A stretch of 64,000 nt of DNA from Flavobacterium gelidicaeli (GTDB lineage Bacteria; Bacteroidota; Bacteroidia; Flavobacteriales; Flavobacteriaceae), in assembly GCF_013294005.1 (NCBI RefSeq), contig NZ_JABSNK010000005.1:332656-396655 (forward strand). The letters run 5' to 3'. The translations under genes were made by a program, and so were the position numbers. This document shows positions 1-8,421 of this stretch, in pieces. The notes under the pieces were generated by a model. It had not been told where the DNA came from and made no database searches. It saw nothing but the letters and a program-made list of their open reading frames with translations. How positions within the stretch are numbered: position 1 is the stretch's first letter; each line of letters starts with the position of its first letter.

Positions 1-239
1 AATTTAAAACCGTAATTACATTAAATTACAAAGGAAAACAACATTTATTTACTGGCATCGCTAGAGGAAGTATTACAACCAATAAATCAGGAGACAAAGG
101 TTTTGGTTATGATCCTATTTTTCAACCAGATGGCTACAACCAAACCTTTGCCGAATTACCAATTGAAACAAAAAACAAAATAAGTCACAGAGGTATTGCA
201 GTACAAAAATTAATAGGTTTTTTTAAAAACGACAAATAA
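1..239 (+). CDS. rdgB: RdgB/HAM1-type non-canonical purine NTP pyrophosphatase, C-terminal part
   Basis: This is an open frame (phase 3) running in from the left edge and ending at TAA 237-239, so only the last 78 residues are visible. They contain [11 protein letters not shown], a Phe-Ala-Glu-Leu segment and NKISHRG, the C-terminal signature of the Ham1/RdgB family. These enzymes hydrolyse dITP and XTP to the monophosphates and so keep deaminated purines out of DNA. The 5' end and start codon are outside the window. The family call is firm; the gene symbol follows the family. Confidence 0.9.
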   Translation, partial: FKTVITLNYKGKQHLFTGIARGSITTNKSGDKGFGYDPIFQPDGYNQTFAELPIETKNKISHRGIAVQKLIGFFKNDK

Positions 240-414
240 CTGTTCCTAAAGAAACATTTTTAGTTCATAAATTTGTTAAATCGAGACCTGTTTTGTTGTT
301 GAAAACAAAAAAATAAACTATCGATAATTTTACAAAATCATAACATTCTGATTATCAAACGGTACTAAATCATCAAAACTTAAAATAGCATTAGTTTATC
401 TCAATAATTTAGAG

Positions 415-422
415 TAATTTTG
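415..422 (+). promoter_or_regulatory. Bacteroidota-type -7 promoter element of the helicase gene
   Basis: TAATTTTG matches the TAnnTTTG consensus of the Bacteroidota housekeeping sigma factor and lies 21 bases before the chosen ATG. No convincing -33 TTG is seen at the expected distance, so the element is supported by the -7 match and position only. Confidence 0.5.
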
Positions 423-443
423 CACCCTATTTTAAAAATACAT

Positions 444-2366
444 ATGAATAAATTTGAACAATTAGGATTGAGTGAATCGTTACTGAAGGCGATTTTAGAT
501 CTAGGATTTGAAAATCCGACGGACGTACAGGAGAAAGCGATTCCCCTATTATTGGAAAAAGACACAGATATGGTTGCGTTGGCTCAGACAGGGACAGGGA
601 AAACGGCAGCATTTGGATTTCCAGTTATTCAGAAAATTGATGCCAACAACAGAAATACACAAGCATTAATTTTATCTCCAACACGCGAATTGTGTTTGCA
701 GATTACCAACGAGCTTAAAAACTACTCTAAATACGAAAAAGGTATTAATGTGGTAGCAGTTTACGGTGGAGCTAGCATTACAGAACAAGCAAGAGACATT
801 AAAAGAGGAGCACAAATTATTGTGGCTACTCCAGGAAGAATGCAAGACATGATCAATAGAGGATTGGTAAACATTTCTCAAATTAACTTTTGTATTCTAG
901 ACGAAGCGGATGAGATGTTGAACATGGGTTTCTACGAAGATATCGTAAACATCCTTTCAACTACACCAGACGAAAAAAACACATGGTTGTTCTCTGCAAC
1001 AATGCCTGCTGAAGTAGCACGTATTGGAAAACAATTCATGAAAGACCCTATTGAAATTACAGTTGGTACAAAGAACTCTGGTTCTTCAACAGTATCTCAT
1101 GAGTTTTACTTAGTAAATGCACGTGATCGCTACGAAGCATTAAAACGTTTAGCTGATGCTAACCCTGATATTTTCTCAGTAGTTTTTTGTAGAACAAAAC
1201 GTGATACACAAGCTGTTGCTGAGAAACTAGTTGAAGATGGATATAGTGCTGCTGCATTGCATGGAGATTTATCTCAAGCGCAACGTGATGGTGTTATGAA
1301 ATCTTTTAGAGGAAGACAAATTCAAATGCTTGTAGCTACTGATGTTGCTGCACGTGGAATTGATGTTGATAATATTACTCACGTAGTAAACTACCAACTT
1401 CCTGACGAAATAGAAACTTACAATCACCGTTCAGGTCGTACTGGTCGTGCTGGTAAATTAGGTACTTCTATCGTTATTGTAACTAAAAGTGAATTGCGTA
1501 AGATTTCTTCTATCGAAAGAATCATCAAACAAAAATTTGAAGAGAAAACAATTCCTTCTGGAATTGAGATCTGTGAAATCCAATTATTACACTTAGCTAA
1601 TAAAATTAAAGATACAGAAGTTGATCACGAAATTGACAACTATTTACCAGCTATCAACAATGTTCTTGAAGATTTATCTAAAGAAGAATTGATTAAGAAA
1701 ATGGTATCTGTAGAATTTAACCGTTTTATTGCTTACTACAAGAAAAACAGAGACATTTCTAGCCAATCAGGTGAGCGTCGCGAGCGTGATGATAACAGAG
1801 AAGGTGCTTCAAGAGGTAATAGTAGTGATGGTGCAACAAGATACTTTGTAAACATTGGTTCTAGAGATAACTTCGATTGGATGTCATTAAAAGATTACTT
1901 AAAAGAAACACTAGACCTAGGTCGTGATGATGTCTTTAAAGTAGATGTAAAAGAAGGATTCTCTTTCTTTAACACTGACCCTGAGCACACTGACAAAGTT
2001 ATGGAAGTATTGAACAACGTACAATTAGAAGGACGTCGTATCAATGTTGAAATTTCTAAAAATGACGGTGGTGGAAGACGTGATCACAACGGAAGAAGTG
2101 GTGGCGGTTTCGGCGGAAGAAGTTCTGGCGGTGGCGGAAGAAGAGAAGGAAGCTTTGCTCCAAGGAGAGAAGGTTCTGGAGGTTTCAGAAGCGATAGAAA
2201 CTCAGCTCCTAGAGAAGGTGGTTTCGGCGGAAGAAGTTCTGCTCCAAGAGAAGGCGGATTTGGCCCAAGAAGTTCATCAAGAAGTGAAGGTTCTTCTGAC
2301 AGAGCACCAAGACGCTCAGAAAACTCTGGTGATGCACCAAGACCAAGAAGACCAAGAAGAGACTAA
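444..2366 (+). CDS. DEAD-box ATP-dependent RNA helicase with DbpA-like domain and Gly/Arg-rich tail
   Basis: A 640-residue protein using the ATG at 444; a TTG-initiated frame from 420 is less likely because TAnnTTTG lies just before it. Visible helicase motifs: Q motif near 21-29, AQTGTGKT (47-54), PTREL, DEAD (153-156), SAT (184-186), and HRSGRTGR in the second RecA domain. Residues about 460-545 (FVNIGSRDNFDW onward) resemble the DbpA/CsdA RNA-binding domain. The last ~85 residues are a low-complexity Gly/Arg/Ser tail with repeated PREGGFG and FGGRSS blocks. The likely role is RNA remodelling in ribosome assembly, mRNA decay or cold adaptation, as in DeaD/CsdA relatives. The exact orthologue cannot be fixed from sequence alone. 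Confidence 0.95.
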   Translation: MNKFEQLGLSESLLKAILDLGFENPTDVQEKAIPLLLEKDTDMVALAQTGTGKTAAFGFPVIQKIDANNRNTQALILSPTRELCLQITNELKNYSKYEKGINVVAVYGGASITEQARDIKRGAQIIVATPGRMQDMINRGLVNISQINFCILDEADEMLNMGFYEDIVNILSTTPDEKNTWLFSATMPAEVARIGKQFMKDPIEITVGTKNSGSSTVSHEFYLVNARDRYEALKRLADANPDIFSVVFCRTKRDTQAVAEKLVEDGYSAAALHGDLSQAQRDGVMKSFRGRQIQMLVATDVAARGIDVDNITHVVNYQLPDEIETYNHRSGRTGRAGKLGTSIVIVTKSELRKISSIERIIKQKFEEKTIPSGIEICEIQLLHLANKIKDTEVDHEIDNYLPAINNVLEDLSKEELIKKMVSVEFNRFIAYYKKNRDISSQSGERRERDDNREGASRGNSSDGATRYFVNIGSRDNFDWMSLKDYLKETLDLGRDDVFKVDVKEGFSFFNTDPEHTDKVMEVLNNVQLEGRRINVEISKNDGGGRRDHNGRSGGGFGGRSSGGGGRREGSFAPRREGSGGFRSDRNSAPREGGFGGRSSAPREGGFGPRSSSRSEGSSDRAPRRSENSGDAPRPRRPRRD

Positions 2367-2452
2367 CAATTAGTTAATTTTCTGATAATAATACTAAGAA
2401 ACTACAAAATATTTAATCCTGATTTACTACTTTTAAAGTCTTAAACCAGTTT

Positions 2453-3220
2453 ATGAAATATTTTGTAGTTTTCTTTTTTTTAACACTATCCTTAATTACT
2501 AAAGCACAGACGGTTAACCCATCTGAAAAAGTATCCGGTTACATCTATAATGACAATACTAAATTGCCGTTGATAAATGTAAACATCATCAATATCAATA
2601 AAGTTCGTGGTGCCAGAACAGACTCTAGCGGTTATTTTGAAATTGATGTACAGCCTACTGACACATTACACTTGTCTCTTTTAGGATTTCAATCTTTAAG
2701 AGTAAAGGTTACTAATGACTGGATAAAAAATAAAATGGCAAAAATCTACCTTACAGAAAAAGCCATTGCACTTGAAGAAGTGGTCATCAGACCATTTAAC
2801 CTAACTGGTTACTTAGAAGTCGACTCTAAAACCATCCCTGTTAATGAAAACTTTAGATACAGTATATCTGGACTAACCCATGGTTATGAAGCAGGAGAAT
2901 ATTCCCCTGATGCGTTTGGAAAAGTTCTTGGTTCCATATTTAATCCAGCCGATATGCTCTATAATTTCTTTGGGAAAAATGGAAAAGATCTCAAAAAGCT
3001 TAAGGAAATGAAAAAAGACGATACCGTGCGCAATCTTTTGGAATCCAAATTTGACAGAGAAACTATTTCAGTGCTTTTAGGCGTAGATAAAAAAGAAATC
3101 GCCGAAATATTACAACGTTGTAATTACTCGGAATCTTTTATACAAACTGCTAATGATTTACAAATTATGGATGCCATAAGCGGTTGTTATGAAGAATACA
3201 AAATATTAAAGAAAGGATAA
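2453..3220 (+). CDS. Secreted protein with carboxypeptidase-regulatory-like domain
   Basis: 255 residues. An N-terminal signal peptide (about 1-19, ending in TKAQ) is followed by a transthyretin-like carboxypeptidase-regulatory fold (about 27-105: SGYIYNDNTKLPLINVNI, then RTDSSGYFEID and LHLSLLGFQ). This is the same module found at the N terminus of many TonB-dependent receptors, but no TonB barrel follows. The remaining ~150 residues are charged and mostly helical with no family I recognise. It probably sits in the periplasm or at the outer membrane. It is a single gene, ending in a hairpin terminator at 3262-3292. Function unknown. Confidence 0.75.
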   Translation: MKYFVVFFFLTLSLITKAQTVNPSEKVSGYIYNDNTKLPLINVNIININKVRGARTDSSGYFEIDVQPTDTLHLSLLGFQSLRVKVTNDWIKNKMAKIYLTEKAIALEEVVIRPFNLTGYLEVDSKTIPVNENFRYSISGLTHGYEAGEYSPDAFGKVLGSIFNPADMLYNFFGKNGKDLKKLKEMKKDDTVRNLLESKFDRETISVLLGVDKKEIAEILQRCNYSESFIQTANDLQIMDAISGCYEEYKILKKG

Positions 3221-3261
3221 AGTAACTTATTCGTTTCTTATAAAATACAAAGAAGATCATT

Positions 3262-3296
3262 AATCCTCATGTACAAGTGTATATTGAGGATTTTTA
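3262..3296 (+). terminator. Rho-independent terminator of the 2453 gene
   Basis: Arms AATCCTCA (3262-3269) and TGAGGATT (3285-3292) enclose a further weaker inner stem and run into TTTTT. Confidence 0.7.
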
Positions 3297-3379
3297 TTGC
3301 ATAAAAAAGCAGTAACATCATAATATTAATTACATTTACTCACACACAATTAACTAATCAAACAATAAATACCTATATC

Positions 3380-3490
3380 ATGGCAAAAAGTCAAGACGCG
3401 AAGAAAACCGCAAAGAAAGAGCCTCTTAAAACGGCTAAAGAAAAAAAGGACGAGAAAAGAGAAAAGAAGAACGCTCCTAAAAGAGACTAG
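3380..3490 (+). CDS. 36-residue Lys-rich conserved small protein
   Basis: ATG at 3380 opens MAKSQDAKKTAKKEPLK and the frame closes at TAG 3488-3490. Composition is extreme: about 40% Lys, many Ala and Glu, no aromatic residue, so it should be highly basic and unstructured or a single helix. It has its own strong terminator directly after the stop, which supports a real transcription unit. Small basic proteins of this kind occur in Flavobacteriia, but I know of no assigned function; nucleic-acid or ribosome association would be a guess. No dedicated promoter is obvious in the 89 bases before it. Confidence 0.6.
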   Translation: MAKSQDAKKTAKKEPLKTAKEKKDEKREKKNAPKRD

Positions 3491-3507
3491 TTTCTTTTAA
3501 ATAAAAA

Positions 3508-3540
3508 ACCCTCGTTTAATAATAAACGAGGGTATTAATT
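3508..3540. terminator. Bidirectional terminator between convergent genes
   Basis: A perfect 11-bp stem, ACCCTCGTTTA (3508-3518) and TAAACGAGGGT (3523-3533), with a 4-nt loop. It is flanked by A-runs on the left and a T-rich run on the right, so it can serve both the small Lys-rich gene and pepD on the opposite strand. Confidence 0.85.
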
Positions 3541-3559
3541 TTTATATACAACTCCGGAA

Positions 3560-5023
3560 CTACTTAACAGGTATATTAGCCAAAATCTCAACTAAGAACT
3601 TCCAGAATTTTTGTGAAGATGAAATACTTGCTCTCTCATCTGGCGAGTGCGCTCCGTGAATTGTAGGACCAAACGAAATCATATCCATATCAGGATAATT
3701 TGTTCCTAGAATCCCACATTCTAATCCAGCGTGACAAGCCACAACGCGAGGCTTCTCTCCTACTTGTTTCTCATAAATAGGTATCAAAACATCCATAATT
3801 TCCGATTCTGAATTTGGAGTCCATCCTGGATAAGAACCCGAAAGCTCTACCTCACAACCCATCAATTCAAAAGCAGAACGCAAACTGTTAGCCAAATCAA
3901 ATTTAGCCGTTTCAACAGACGAACGCGTTAAACATTGCACCGAAAGATTACCCGCACCCAAAACTACCTTAGCGATGTTGTTAGATGTCTCTACAAGATT
4001 ATCAAAGTCGGCGCTCATAGCATAAACGCCATTGTGAGCAGCATACATAGCGCGTACAAAATAAAACTGAGCTATTGAAGGCATTACTTTGGCCGGAGCA
4101 GCTTCTAGTTTTTCAAAAACAACTTCAAGTTTTGGTTCCGTTGTTTTTAATTCGGTTTTGATCTCGTTTACAATTTGTTGCATGTCATAAACAAACGCCT
4201 CATCATAAACGGCTGCAATAACTACTTGCGCCACACTTTCTCTCGGAATCGCGTTACGCAAACTTCCTCCTTGAATTTCAGAAATTTGCAAACCAAAATT
4301 ATCAAAACCATCAAATAATAAGCGGTTCATAATCTTATTTGCATTCCCTAAACCTTTATGAATATCCATTCCTGAATGTCCACCTTTCAATCCTTTAACG
4401 GTAATTTTATATCCTACAGAACCCTCTGGAGCTTCCTCTTCATCATACTCTGCCGTTGCCGTAACATCAATTCCACCTGCACAACCAATGTCGATTTCGT
4501 CATCCTCTTCGGTGTCCAAATTCAACAAAATTTGTCCTTGTAGAATTCCGCCTTTCAAGTTCAAAGCACCTGTCATTCCAGTTTCTTCATCAATGGTAAA
4601 CAACGCTTCAATAGCAGGATGCGCGATATCTGTACTCTCTAAAACTGCCATAATCGCGGCAACACCTAATCCATTATCTGCACCAAGAGTAGTTCCTCTG
4701 GCACGAACCCAGTCCTGATCAACATACATATCGATCCCTTGTGTATCAAAATCAAAAACGGTATCTCCATTTTTTTGATGCACCATATCTAGATGTCCTT
4801 GCATCACAATCGCCTTACGATTTTCCATTCCTGGAGTCGCAGGTTTGCGAATAATCACATTGCGAATATCATCTTCAAAAGTCTCTAATCCAAGGCTTTT
4901 ACCAAAGTTTTTCATAAATTCAATTACACGCTCTTCTTTTTTTGAAGGACGAGGAACGGCATTCAAATCGGCAAACTTATTCCAAAGTACTTTTGGTTCT
5001 AAATTTCTTATCTCTTGACTCAT
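3560..5023 (-). CDS. pepD: Aminoacyl-histidine dipeptidase (M20C family)
   Basis: 487 residues, the usual length for PepD. It is a cytosolic zinc peptidase cleaving Xaa-His dipeptides and unspecific dipeptides. Zinc and catalytic residues are visible: H77 and D79 in GHLDMVH, D116 in GADNGLG, the catalytic E146-E147 pair in TIDEETG, D170 in LNLDTEED, and a C-terminal His in the IHGAHSPDE segment. The lid/dimerisation domain (GGHSGMDIHKG) lies in the middle. It is transcribed alone on the minus strand from a TAnnTTTG-like element at 5058-5065 and ends at the hairpin 3508-3533. Confidence 0.95.
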   Translation of the reverse strand: MSQEIRNLEPKVLWNKFADLNAVPRPSKKEERVIEFMKNFGKSLGLETFEDDIRNVIIRKPATPGMENRKAIVMQGHLDMVHQKNGDTVFDFDTQGIDMYVDQDWVRARGTTLGADNGLGVAAIMAVLESTDIAHPAIEALFTIDEETGMTGALNLKGGILQGQILLNLDTEEDDEIDIGCAGGIDVTATAEYDEEEAPEGSVGYKITVKGLKGGHSGMDIHKGLGNANKIMNRLLFDGFDNFGLQISEIQGGSLRNAIPRESVAQVVIAAVYDEAFVYDMQQIVNEIKTELKTTEPKLEVVFEKLEAAPAKVMPSIAQFYFVRAMYAAHNGVYAMSADFDNLVETSNNIAKVVLGAGNLSVQCLTRSSVETAKFDLANSLRSAFELMGCEVELSGSYPGWTPNSESEIMDVLIPIYEKQVGEKPRVVACHAGLECGILGTNYPDMDMISFGPTIHGAHSPDERASISSSQKFWKFLVEILANIPVK

Positions 5024-5057
5024 TTATTATTGTTTGAAGTTTAACATTTTTAAAGCT

Positions 5058-5065
5058 CAAAGTTA
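5058..5065 (-). promoter_or_regulatory. -7 promoter element for pepD
   Basis: On the minus strand this reads TAACTTTG, a full match to TAnnTTTG, 34 bases before the pepD ATG. No clear -33 TTG at 17-23 bases upstream. Confidence 0.45.
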
Positions 5066-5129
5066 CAAAGTTTAAATTCGTTTTCCCCTTTATAAAATAA
5101 TTTCTCGCTTAAAATTAGTACAATCTTTT

Positions 5130-5243
5130 GGGCGTGCCACCACTATAAAAAGGGGCATATTCATTTTGCGCTCACAAAGCCCCTTTCTATAGCGCTGTCG
5201 GGCTTTCGGCGCTACTTCGGTAGCTTGCCTCAATCCCTCACGC
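5130..5243 (+). repeat. Dispersed intergenic repeat, family 1 (GGGCGTG...CCCTCACGC)
   Basis: The element begins GGGCGTGCC and ends ATCCCTCACGC, with short inverted ends (GCGTG / CACGC). Inside are CGGGCTTTCGGCGCTA and GCCTCAATCC segments. A degenerate relative lies at 61998-62095 (GGCGTGACCC ... TCTCACGC) and a left-end fragment at 49219-49229. It contains no open frame. Repeats of this kind are common between genes in Flavobacterium genomes; their origin is unclear. Confidence 0.7.
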
Positions 5244-5741
5244 AAGCAACTACAAGTCTAGTCATTGCGATTAACGAAGCAATCCCGCAAACTAAAGCTC
5301 GAAAAGGACTTTTATAAACGGTTGCAATAACCATGATTATTTCATTGCCTTCAACGCATCTCACATTGGATTTAATAACAGCCGAGGATTAAATCAATAA
5401 AAGCTGTTGGCACCAAATTTAATAAAAGCAACGTCCATAGAATTTGAAACAGCGCTTACTAACAGATAATCATCAAGAGAATAAAGAAACCTTCGGAAAA
5501 ATGAGATTATATCTTTTCAAATTAATCTAAAATTGCTACTAAAATGTTTTATCACCTTCTTTACATCTCATTTAAAAAAAAAAAACGGGATGTTATGAAA
5601 AAATCAAGATATTTTAATCTGTAAAATTATTCTTAAATTAAGTTAAATCAGAATAATTGTAATAGAAATTTAAACAATAAAAATAAGAATCATTTTTTTA
5701 AGCTAAGAAACACCGTAACTCACTAAATTTTCTTGCACCAC
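5244..5741. other. Gene-free intergenic stretch
   Basis: About 500 bases with stop codons in all frames. It carries GTCATTGCGATTAACGAAGC (5261-5280), similar to a short repeat (GTCATTGCGAnnnACGAAGCAATC) found between genes in many bacteria. The rest is AT-rich with no gene, RNA or hairpin I can support. Confidence 0.5.
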
Positions 5742-5771
5742 TTGATGACAATATAGGTATTCGTAAATTTG
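5742..5771 (+). promoter_or_regulatory. Promoter of the MFS transporter gene
   Basis: TTG (5742-5744), a 19-base spacer, then TAAATTTG (5764-5771), a full match to the Bacteroidota TTG-N17-23-TAnnTTTG arrangement. The chosen start codon is at 5840. Confidence 0.65.
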
Positions 5772-5839
5772 AGAAAAACAATAAACATTCATTTTCTACC
5801 TAATATCTAAAGGTGGTTTTGAATTTTGGAATTCAAATT

Positions 5840-7087
5840 ATGCAATCAAATACAACTTCCTATACTAAAAATCCCTACTTACTAGCTTGGTTTTTTGGTT
5901 TGATCTTTTACTTTTTAGAATATGCTGTCCGCTCAGCACCAAGCGTCATGATTCCAGAACTTTCACACGCTTTTACAACCTCAACAAAGGGAGTAAGCAC
6001 TGTTATAGGAATGTATTACTTGACCTATTCTATTACGAGTTTAATTGCTGGAATTGCTCTGGATAAACTTGGAGCAAAATACCCCTTATCAATTGGAACC
6101 ATCATTGTAGGTCTGGGATGTATTTTATTTGCCGCATCCAGTATTTATGATGGCTATATTGGTAGACTTTTACAAGGGGCAGGTTCAGCAATGGCTTTTC
6201 CTGCTTGTGTATATTTAGCTTCTAAAGCTTTTTCACCCCGCAAACTAGCAACTGCTATTGGAGCAACACAATCACTAGGAATGCTTGGCGGCTCAGCTGG
6301 ACAATTCATCATAGGACCCGCTATTAAAAACGGCTATAGCTTGCTTTTTATATGGATTGGTATGGGAATCTTGATTATTGCAGTTGGTATTTTTATACTT
6401 TACATCACACCACAAGACAAAACTGAATTAGCTATTAAAAAAGCTCAAAAAGGCGGACTATTATCACCTTATAAAATTGTTTTTAGTAATTCACAAAGTT
6501 ATTTATCTGGCGCAATTTCAGGACTCTTGTTTGCCCCTACCACTATTTTTGCAATGACTTGGGGAGTTGCCTTCTTTCAAAAAGACCGTATGATGGATTT
6601 TGAATCGGCCACACTCGTGAGCGCTTGTGTCGCCTTAGGATGGGCTGTAGGTTGTCCTTTAATGGGATGGATAGCAGACCAAATAGGCCGAAGAAAGCCT
6701 GTTTTAATAACAGGAGCGTTACTGATGATTGCTAATTTATTGCAATTACTTTATTTTCCAGAAATCTACCCTGCCTATATCAGTACATTTCTTTTAGGTG
6801 TAGCCTCTGGTGCAGCTATGATTCCGTATTCCATAATCAAAGAAAGTAATCCCGACAGTGTTAAAGGAAGCGCAACTGGAGCTATTAATTTCTTAACCTT
6901 TGGTGTCACCTCTTTATTGGGACCATTATTTGGTAATTTGTATGGAAATACTTTGGCGACAGCTGTAGACAAGGAAAGCCATTTTCAATGTGCAGGATTA
7001 TTTTGGGTAATTGGTATTGGAATTGCGATTGTTTTTGCTTTGCTATTAAAAGAAACCGGTAAGAAAAAACAAGAACTTGTTGCATAA
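5840..7087 (+). CDS. Major facilitator superfamily transporter
   Basis: 415 residues from the ATG at 5840 (a GTG frame from 5813 adds nine residues). About twelve hydrophobic segments are visible. The MFS loop 2-3 signature is present in the form LDKLGAKYP, with the loop 8-9 counterpart ADQIGRRKPV in the second half. The opening YFLEYAVRSAPSVMIPEL resembles organic-anion or sugar-acid MFS carriers. It is an inner-membrane secondary transporter with substrate unknown. It is monocistronic with a good promoter at 5742-5771; the next gene starts 176 bases later. Confidence 0.85.
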   Translation: MQSNTTSYTKNPYLLAWFFGLIFYFLEYAVRSAPSVMIPELSHAFTTSTKGVSTVIGMYYLTYSITSLIAGIALDKLGAKYPLSIGTIIVGLGCILFAASSIYDGYIGRLLQGAGSAMAFPACVYLASKAFSPRKLATAIGATQSLGMLGGSAGQFIIGPAIKNGYSLLFIWIGMGILIIAVGIFILYITPQDKTELAIKKAQKGGLLSPYKIVFSNSQSYLSGAISGLLFAPTTIFAMTWGVAFFQKDRMMDFESATLVSACVALGWAVGCPLMGWIADQIGRRKPVLITGALLMIANLLQLLYFPEIYPAYISTFLLGVASGAAMIPYSIIKESNPDSVKGSATGAINFLTFGVTSLLGPLFGNLYGNTLATAVDKESHFQCAGLFWVIGIGIAIVFALLLKETGKKKQELVA

Positions 7088-7263
7088 AGCAGCCTTGCTT
7101 GAATTTTAAAAGAAGGTCATATTGCAAGGTAGTATAATTTTTAGAGCATGACAACGCTGTTTCACGGAATGACTGCGCTTGAATTGATTTCAAAAAAAGC
7201 AGCTTTTAATTAACTGCAAAAGTACTTATATTTACCATTCACAAATCAATAAAATCCTTCTTC

Positions 7264-8325
7264 GTGAAATCTAAATACCTACTGCCTCTATTTCTTGTTA
7301 TTCAAATAATTGCTTTACAAATTCTTGCTTATTTTCCAGAAAGTATTGAGGAACATTACAGCAACGGAATCTACCCGATTATCACCTATTTTTCGAGAAT
7401 TTTATTTGGCTTATTTCCCTTTTCTGTAGGAGATTGTATTTATATTATATTGATTTTCTTTATTTTAAGATGGTTTTGGAACAAAAGAAAATCATGGAAG
7501 TTACAATGGAAAAACAACCTACTTACGGTATTGAGTTTCTTCTCGGTTTTTTACTTTCTATTTCATCTCCTTTGGGCTTTGAATTATTACCGCGAGCCGC
7601 TATTTGAAAAAATGGAAATCCAAAAAGAATATACTGATGTCGAGTTAATCGGTTTCACTAAAAAACTGATTGCAAAAACAAATGCAATCCACAGTCAAAT
7701 AACGAAAAACGATAGTCTGAAAGTGGTTTTTCCTTACACGGAAGCTGCGGTTTTTAAAATGAATTTGAATGGCTATGAAAATCTAGCCAAAGAACATGAT
7801 TATTTTACCTTCACGAACTTGAGCACAAAGAAATCTTTAATTAGCTTGCCTTTATCTTATATGGGATTTAGCGGGTATTTGAATCCGTTTACCAATGAAG
7901 CACAGGTAAATAGCTTAATACCTTTGTATGGGTTTCCTACCACAGTAAACCACGAAATGGCACATCAAATGGGTTATGCCAGCGAAAGTGAATGTAATTT
8001 TATTGGGTTTATGGCTTCAATAAAAAATGACAATTTATATTTTAAATACTCAGGATATAGTTTTGCCTTGAGCTATTGCTTGAGCAGTATTAGGACACAA
8101 AACGAGCAAGTTTTCAAAGAAATTATAAAAACTGTCCATCCAGGAATTCTTAAAAACTATAAAGAAAGTGATCAATTTTGGATCGATTATCAATCTCCAA
8201 TTGAAAAAGGATTTCACCTCTTTTATGATACTTTTTTAAAAATAAACCAGCAAAAAGAAGGCATTAACAGCTACAGCAAATTTGTCGACTTGATGGTTAA
8301 TTATTATCACAAAAGGGAATTATAG
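7264..8325 (+). CDS. DUF3810 family membrane protein with zincin motif
   Basis: 353 residues starting at GTG 7264, the only start that keeps the first membrane helix whole. Three hydrophobic segments (about 5-23, 40-72, 88-107) are followed by a large soluble domain. That domain has VNHEMAHQMG (H230, E231, H234) and ESE downstream (E241 or E243), a plausible gluzincin HExxH-plus-E zinc site. This matches DUF3810, a Bacteroidota family of membrane-anchored putative metallopeptidases. Protease activity is inferred only from the motif. It does not form an obvious operon with the MFS gene. Confidence 0.8.
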   Translation: MKSKYLLPLFLVIQIIALQILAYFPESIEEHYSNGIYPIITYFSRILFGLFPFSVGDCIYIILIFFILRWFWNKRKSWKLQWKNNLLTVLSFFSVFYFLFHLLWALNYYREPLFEKMEIQKEYTDVELIGFTKKLIAKTNAIHSQITKNDSLKVVFPYTEAAVFKMNLNGYENLAKEHDYFTFTNLSTKKSLISLPLSYMGFSGYLNPFTNEAQVNSLIPLYGFPTTVNHEMAHQMGYASESECNFIGFMASIKNDNLYFKYSGYSFALSYCLSSIRTQNEQVFKEIIKTVHPGILKNYKESDQFWIDYQSPIEKGFHLFYDTFLKINQQKEGINSYSKFVDLMVNYYHKREL

Positions 8326-8421
8326 TCTTAAATAAAACTAAATTCCCAAACCAGTAAAGCTCTTTTCATTTGTTTCTCCCTTATAAAACTTAGCAACTTT
8401 GACACTTTAAAAAAAACAAAG

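Noticed and set aside
420..443. TTG-initiated extension of the helicase by eight residues
   Set aside because: The region carries the TAnnTTTG promoter element and the protein family starts at MNKFE-type residues, so ATG 444 is preferred.
2044..2373. 109-codon frame overlapping the helicase tail
   Set aside because: It is a shifted reading of the repetitive Gly/Arg codons of the real gene; Glu/Val-rich composition is an artefact of GGA/AGA repeats.
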